In this document: positions 60,876 through 64,000 of the stretch, piece after piece
Layout of the letters: every line of letters begins with the position of its first letter
Position numbering within the stretch: the stretch's first letter is position 1
Assembly: GCA_023634235.1 (NCBI GenBank)
Contig: JAMKCF010000058.1
Span: 248,001-312,000 of the forward strand
Source of the DNA: Pisaster brevispinus
Taxonomy: Eukaryota > Echinodermata > Asteroidea > Forcipulatida > Asteriidae
Reading direction: 5' to 3'
DNA length: 64,000 nucleotides
Made by a program: the position numbers and the translations under genes
Notes under the pieces: model-generated
Told to the model about the DNA's origin: nothing
The model's input: the letters and a program-made list of their open reading frames with translations, nothing else
Databases searched by the model: none

Positions 60876-63800
60876 GGGTCACATCACCCCCAGGGCAATA
60901 TCGAATCTGCACAATTTTAGTACCACTGTAAAGCCCGTTTCAAGGGCTCCCTCTCCCGTGAGTTTGGGGTTGCTGACGTTTCTGTAGGCGAGGCGAGCGG
61001 CCTGGATGTTAGGCCCACCCCTTAGAGAAATAGGAAAACAAAAACCAGGGGTAATGGCCCAAAATAAAAGTGCGGTGATTTTGGGAATAAGTCCCGATCT
61101 AGGAGGGCTAGAGAGATGATTTTTTTACCTGACTCTGCCTTAGGTATCCCTGCATCCGAAAATTATATTTGTACGGCCGTTGCGGGCAGGCTTCACACCG
61201 AAAAATACCAGCAAGCGGGGACACTCCGAAAGCCCCGCAAAACATCAACTTGATTTTGCTGTAAAAAGACACAAATACAAAATAAGGAGGGTCACATCAC
61301 CCCCAGGGCAATATCGAATCTGCACAATTTTAGTACCACTGTAAAGCCCGTTTCAAGGGCTCCCTCTCCCGTGAGTTTGGGGTCGCTGACGATTCTGTAG
61401 GCGAGGCGAGCGGCCTGGATGTTAGGCCCACCCCTTAGAGAAATAGGAAAACAAAAACCAGGGGTAATGGCCCAAAATAAAAGTGCGGTGATTTTGGGAA
61501 TAAGTCCCGATCTAGGAGGGCTAGATAGATGATTTTTTTTACCTGACTCTGCCTTAGGTATCCCTGCATCCGAAAATTAGACTGTTACGGCCGTTGCGGG
61601 CAGGCTTCACACCGGAAAAGACCAGCAAGCGGGGACACTCCGAAAGCCCCCCAAAACATCAACTTGATTTTGCTTTAAAAAGACACAAATACAAAATAAG
61701 GAGGGTCACATCACCCCCAGGGCAATACCGAATCTGCACAATTTTAGTACCACTGTAAAGCCCGTTTCAAGGGCTCCCTCTCCCGTGAGTTTGGGGTCGC
61801 TGACAATTCTGTAGGCGAGGCGAGCGGCCTGGATGTTATGCCTACCCCTAAGAAAATTGGAAAAAACAAAAAAACAAAAAAACCAGAAGCAAGGTCGTGC
61901 CGGAAGGGGTCATGGCCCAAAATAAAAGTGCGGTGAATTTGGGAATAACTCCCGATCTAGGAGGGCTAGAGGGATGATTTTTTGGCCTGACTCTGCCTTG
62001 GGTATCCCTGCATCCGAAAATTAGACTTTTACGGCCGTTGCGGGCAGGCTTCACACCGGAAAAGACCAGCAAGCGGGGACACTCCGAAAGCCCCCCAAAA
62101 CATCAACTTGATTTTGCTTTAAAAAGACACAAATACAAAATAAGGAGGGTCACATCACCCCCAGGGCAATACCGAATCTGCACAATTTTAGTACCACTGT
62201 AAAGCCCGTTTCAAGGGCTCCCTCTCCCGTGAGTTTGGGGTCGCTGACAATTCTGTAGGCGAGGCGAGCGGCCTGGATGTTATGCCTACCCCTAAGAAAA
62301 TTGGAAAAAACAAAAAAACAAAAAAACCAGAAGCAAGGTCGTGCCGGAAGGGGTCATGGCCCAAAATAAAAGTGCGGTGAATTTGGGAATAACTCCCGAT
62401 CTAGGAGGGCTAGAGGGATGATTTTTTGGCCTGACTCTGCCTTGGGTATCCCTGCATCCGAAAATTAGACTTTTACGGCCGTTGCGGGCAGGCTTCACAC
62501 CGGAAAAGACCAGCAAGCGGGGACACTCCGAAAGCCCCCCAAAACATCAACTTGATTTTGCTGTAAAAAGACACAAATACACAATAAGGAGGGTCACATC
62601 ACCCCCAGGGCATTATCGAATCTGCACAATTTTAGTACCACTGTAAAGCCCGTTTCAAGGGCTCCCTCTCCCGTGAGTTTGGGGTCGCTGACGATTCTGT
62701 AAGCGAGGCGAGCGGCCTGGATGTTAGGCCTACCCCTAAGAAAAATTGAAAAAAAAGAAAAGAAAAAAAAAAACCAGAAGCAAGGTCGTGCCGGCAGGGG
62801 TCATGGCCCAAAATAAAAGTGCGGTGAATTTGGGAATAACTCCCGATCTAGGAGGGCTAGAGGGATGATTTTTTGGCCTGACTCTGCCTTAGGTATCCCT
62901 GCATCCGAAAATTAGACTTTTACGGCCGTTGCGGGCAGGCTTCACACCGGAAAAGACCAGCAAGCGGGGACACTCCGAAAGCCCCGCAAAACATCAACGT
63001 GATTTTGCTGTTAAAAGACACAAATACAAAATAAGGAGGGTCACATCACCCCCAGGGCAATATCGAATCTGCACAATTTTAGTACCACTGTAAAGCCCGT
63101 TTCAAGGGCTCCCTCTCCCGTGAGTTTGGGGTCGCTGACGATTCTGTAGGCGAGGCGAGCGGCCTGGATGTTAGGCCCACCCCTTAGAGGAATAGGAAAA
63201 CAAAAACCAGGGGTAATGGCCCAAAATAAAAGTGCGGTGATTTTGGGAATAAGTCCCGATCTAGGAGGGCTAGAGAGATGAATTTTTTACCTGACTCTGC
63301 CTTAGGTATCCCTGCATCCGAAAATTAGACTTTTTCGGCCGTTGCGGGCAGGCTTCACACCGGAAAAGACCAGCAAGCGGGAACACTCCGAAAGCCCCCC
63401 AAAACATCAACTTGATTTTGCTGTAAAAAGACACAAATACAAAATAAGGAGGGTCACATCACCCCCAGGGCAATATCGAATCTGCACAATTTTAGTACCA
63501 CTGTAAAGCCCGTTTCAAGGGCTCCCTCTCCCGTGAGTTTGGGGTCGCTGACGATTCTGTAGGCGAGGCGAGCGGCCTGGATGTTAGGCCTACCCCTAAG
63601 AAAAATTGAAAAAAAAAAAAAAAAAAAAACAGAAGCAAGGTCGTGCCGGCAGGGGTCATGGCCCAAAATAAAAGTGCGGTGAATTTGGGAATAACTCCCG
63701 ATCTAGGAGGGCTAGAGGGATGATTTTTTAGCCTGACTCTGCCTTAGGTATCCCTGCATCCGACAATTAGACTTTTACGGCCGTTGCGGGCAGGCTTCAC

Positions 63801-64000
63801 ACCGGAAGAGACCAGCAAGCGGGGACACTCCGAAAGCCCCGCAAAACATCAACGTGATTTTGCTGTAAAAAGACACAAATACAAAATAAGGAGGGTCACA
63901 TCACCCCCAGGGCAATATCGAATCTGCACAATTTTAGTACCACTGTAAAGCCCGTTTCAAGGGCTCCCTCTCCCGTGAGTTTGGGGTCGCTGACGATTCT
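60876..64000. repeat. Array end segment with a near-perfect 444-bp monomer duplication
   Basis: Unit starts: 60876 B, 61289 B, 61703 A, 62147 A, 62591 A, 63038 B, 63451 A, and a partial unit from 63,893 cut by the window edge. The A units 61703 and 62147, each 444 bp, look identical by eye along their full length until gctttaaaa against gctgtaaaa at the very end. They match the private variants of the unit at 59985, so this variant has spread to at least three positions within 2.6 kb. Confidence 0.88.

Larger units (their letters stand above)
1..64000. repeat. Two-subfamily tandem satellite array filling the window
   Basis: Seen directly: the phase marker gggtcac (or a one-base variant) recurs from position 19 to 63,893 at steps of about 413 or about 447 bp, with only a few exceptions (518, 676, 677, 854 and 847 bp), each explained by a rearrangement. 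Every unit has the same orientation. Landmarks in unit order are gggtcacatcaccccc, atcgaatctgcacaatttt, agcccgtttcaagggct, ggcgaggcgagcggcctgg, the A-rich tract, ggcccaaaataaaagtgcgg, a T6-T8 run, cttaggtatccctgcatcc, acggccgttgcgggcaggc and gcggggacactccgaaagc. No stretch of unique sequence longer than a few bases was found. Unit length and homogeneity fit eukaryotic satellite DNA. Species and chromosomal location cannot be told from the window. Neither array edge is included. Confidence 0.97.

Noticed and set aside
22..63666. Dozens of 60-93-codon open frames, mostly on the minus strand, as genes
   Set aside because: All lie in the same part of the monomer; their N-terminal halves are the poly(A) tract read as poly-phenylalanine, their frame shifts with tract length, and there are no distinct coding regions between units.
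1..64000. CRISPR array
   Set aside because: The whole 413-447-bp unit is repeated; there are no short direct repeats separated by unique spacers and no cas genes.
1..64000. Tandem ribosomal, 5S, tRNA or snRNA gene array
   Set aside because: I could not find recognizable 5S, tRNA or U-snRNA core sequence in the unit. The atcgaatc motif resembles part of a T-loop but has no matching cloverleaf.
1..64000. CENP-B box marking a centromeric satellite
   Set aside because: No match to the conserved TTCG-A-CGGG core was found on either strand in the monomer, so centromere identity cannot be argued this way.

Overview
The window is a single, uninterrupted tandem satellite array. From base 1 to base 64,000 I see only diverged copies of one sequence family, always in the same orientation, with no gene, RNA gene, transposon, CRISPR array or unique spacer. 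The units are phased here on the conserved string gggtcac. By hand count there are about 148 monomers of two subfamilies. Type A is about 442-451 bp and carries a pure or interrupted poly(A) tract of roughly 15-33 bases plus a block of about 20 bases (agaagcaaggtcgtgccggc). Type B is about 412-415 bp and has a short A-rich stretch (ggaaaacaaaaacc) instead. About 78 units are A-like and just under 70 are B-like.

The sequence suggests a eukaryotic nuclear genome: long homogenized satellite, long dA:dT runs, no bacterial or phage gene structure. Candidate locations are centromeric, pericentromeric or subtelomeric heterochromatin, but nothing here identifies the species or the chromosomal position. 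I do not recognise the monomer as a named satellite. Many recurrent variants are C to T or G to A changes at CpG, which suggests cytosine methylation.

Layout: 1-1,741 mixed A/B; about 1,705-6,105 a 2,201-bp five-monomer unit present twice; 6,143-9,967 local 413, 861 and 1,274-bp duplications; 9,968-12,990 mixed, including a 1.48-kb segment copied again 6,498 bp downstream; 12,991-14,642 four B units as two 826-bp dimers; 14,643-16,837 A-rich; a breakpoint at 17,090/17,091 starts the copied segment; 17,356-20,793 expansion of an A-B dimer of about 860 bp; 20,794-24,652 A/B alternation; about 24,830-32,250 a 3,708-bp higher-order unit present twice, each copy with the same deletion junction; 32,064-32,917 a rearranged patch with a 169-bp mini-unit; 32,918-42,002 an interleaved duplication (spacings about 3,005 and 6,021 bp); 44,167-48,435 a 2,133-bp unit twice; 48,436-54,005 nested 2,579/1,270/860-bp repeats; 54,418-56,135 an 859-bp dimer twice; 58,301-62,590 an 826-bp pair repeated at 2,575 bp and a 444-bp monomer in near-perfect tandem.

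The open frames of 60-93 codons on the minus strand are the same stretch of monomer read again and again, with the poly(A) tract translated as poly-phenylalanine. I do not annotate them as genes. The biological content is the array itself: two interspersed subfamilies, A/B recombinants, several higher-order periods, and copied deletion junctions that record unequal exchange. I did not find a convincing new functional system.
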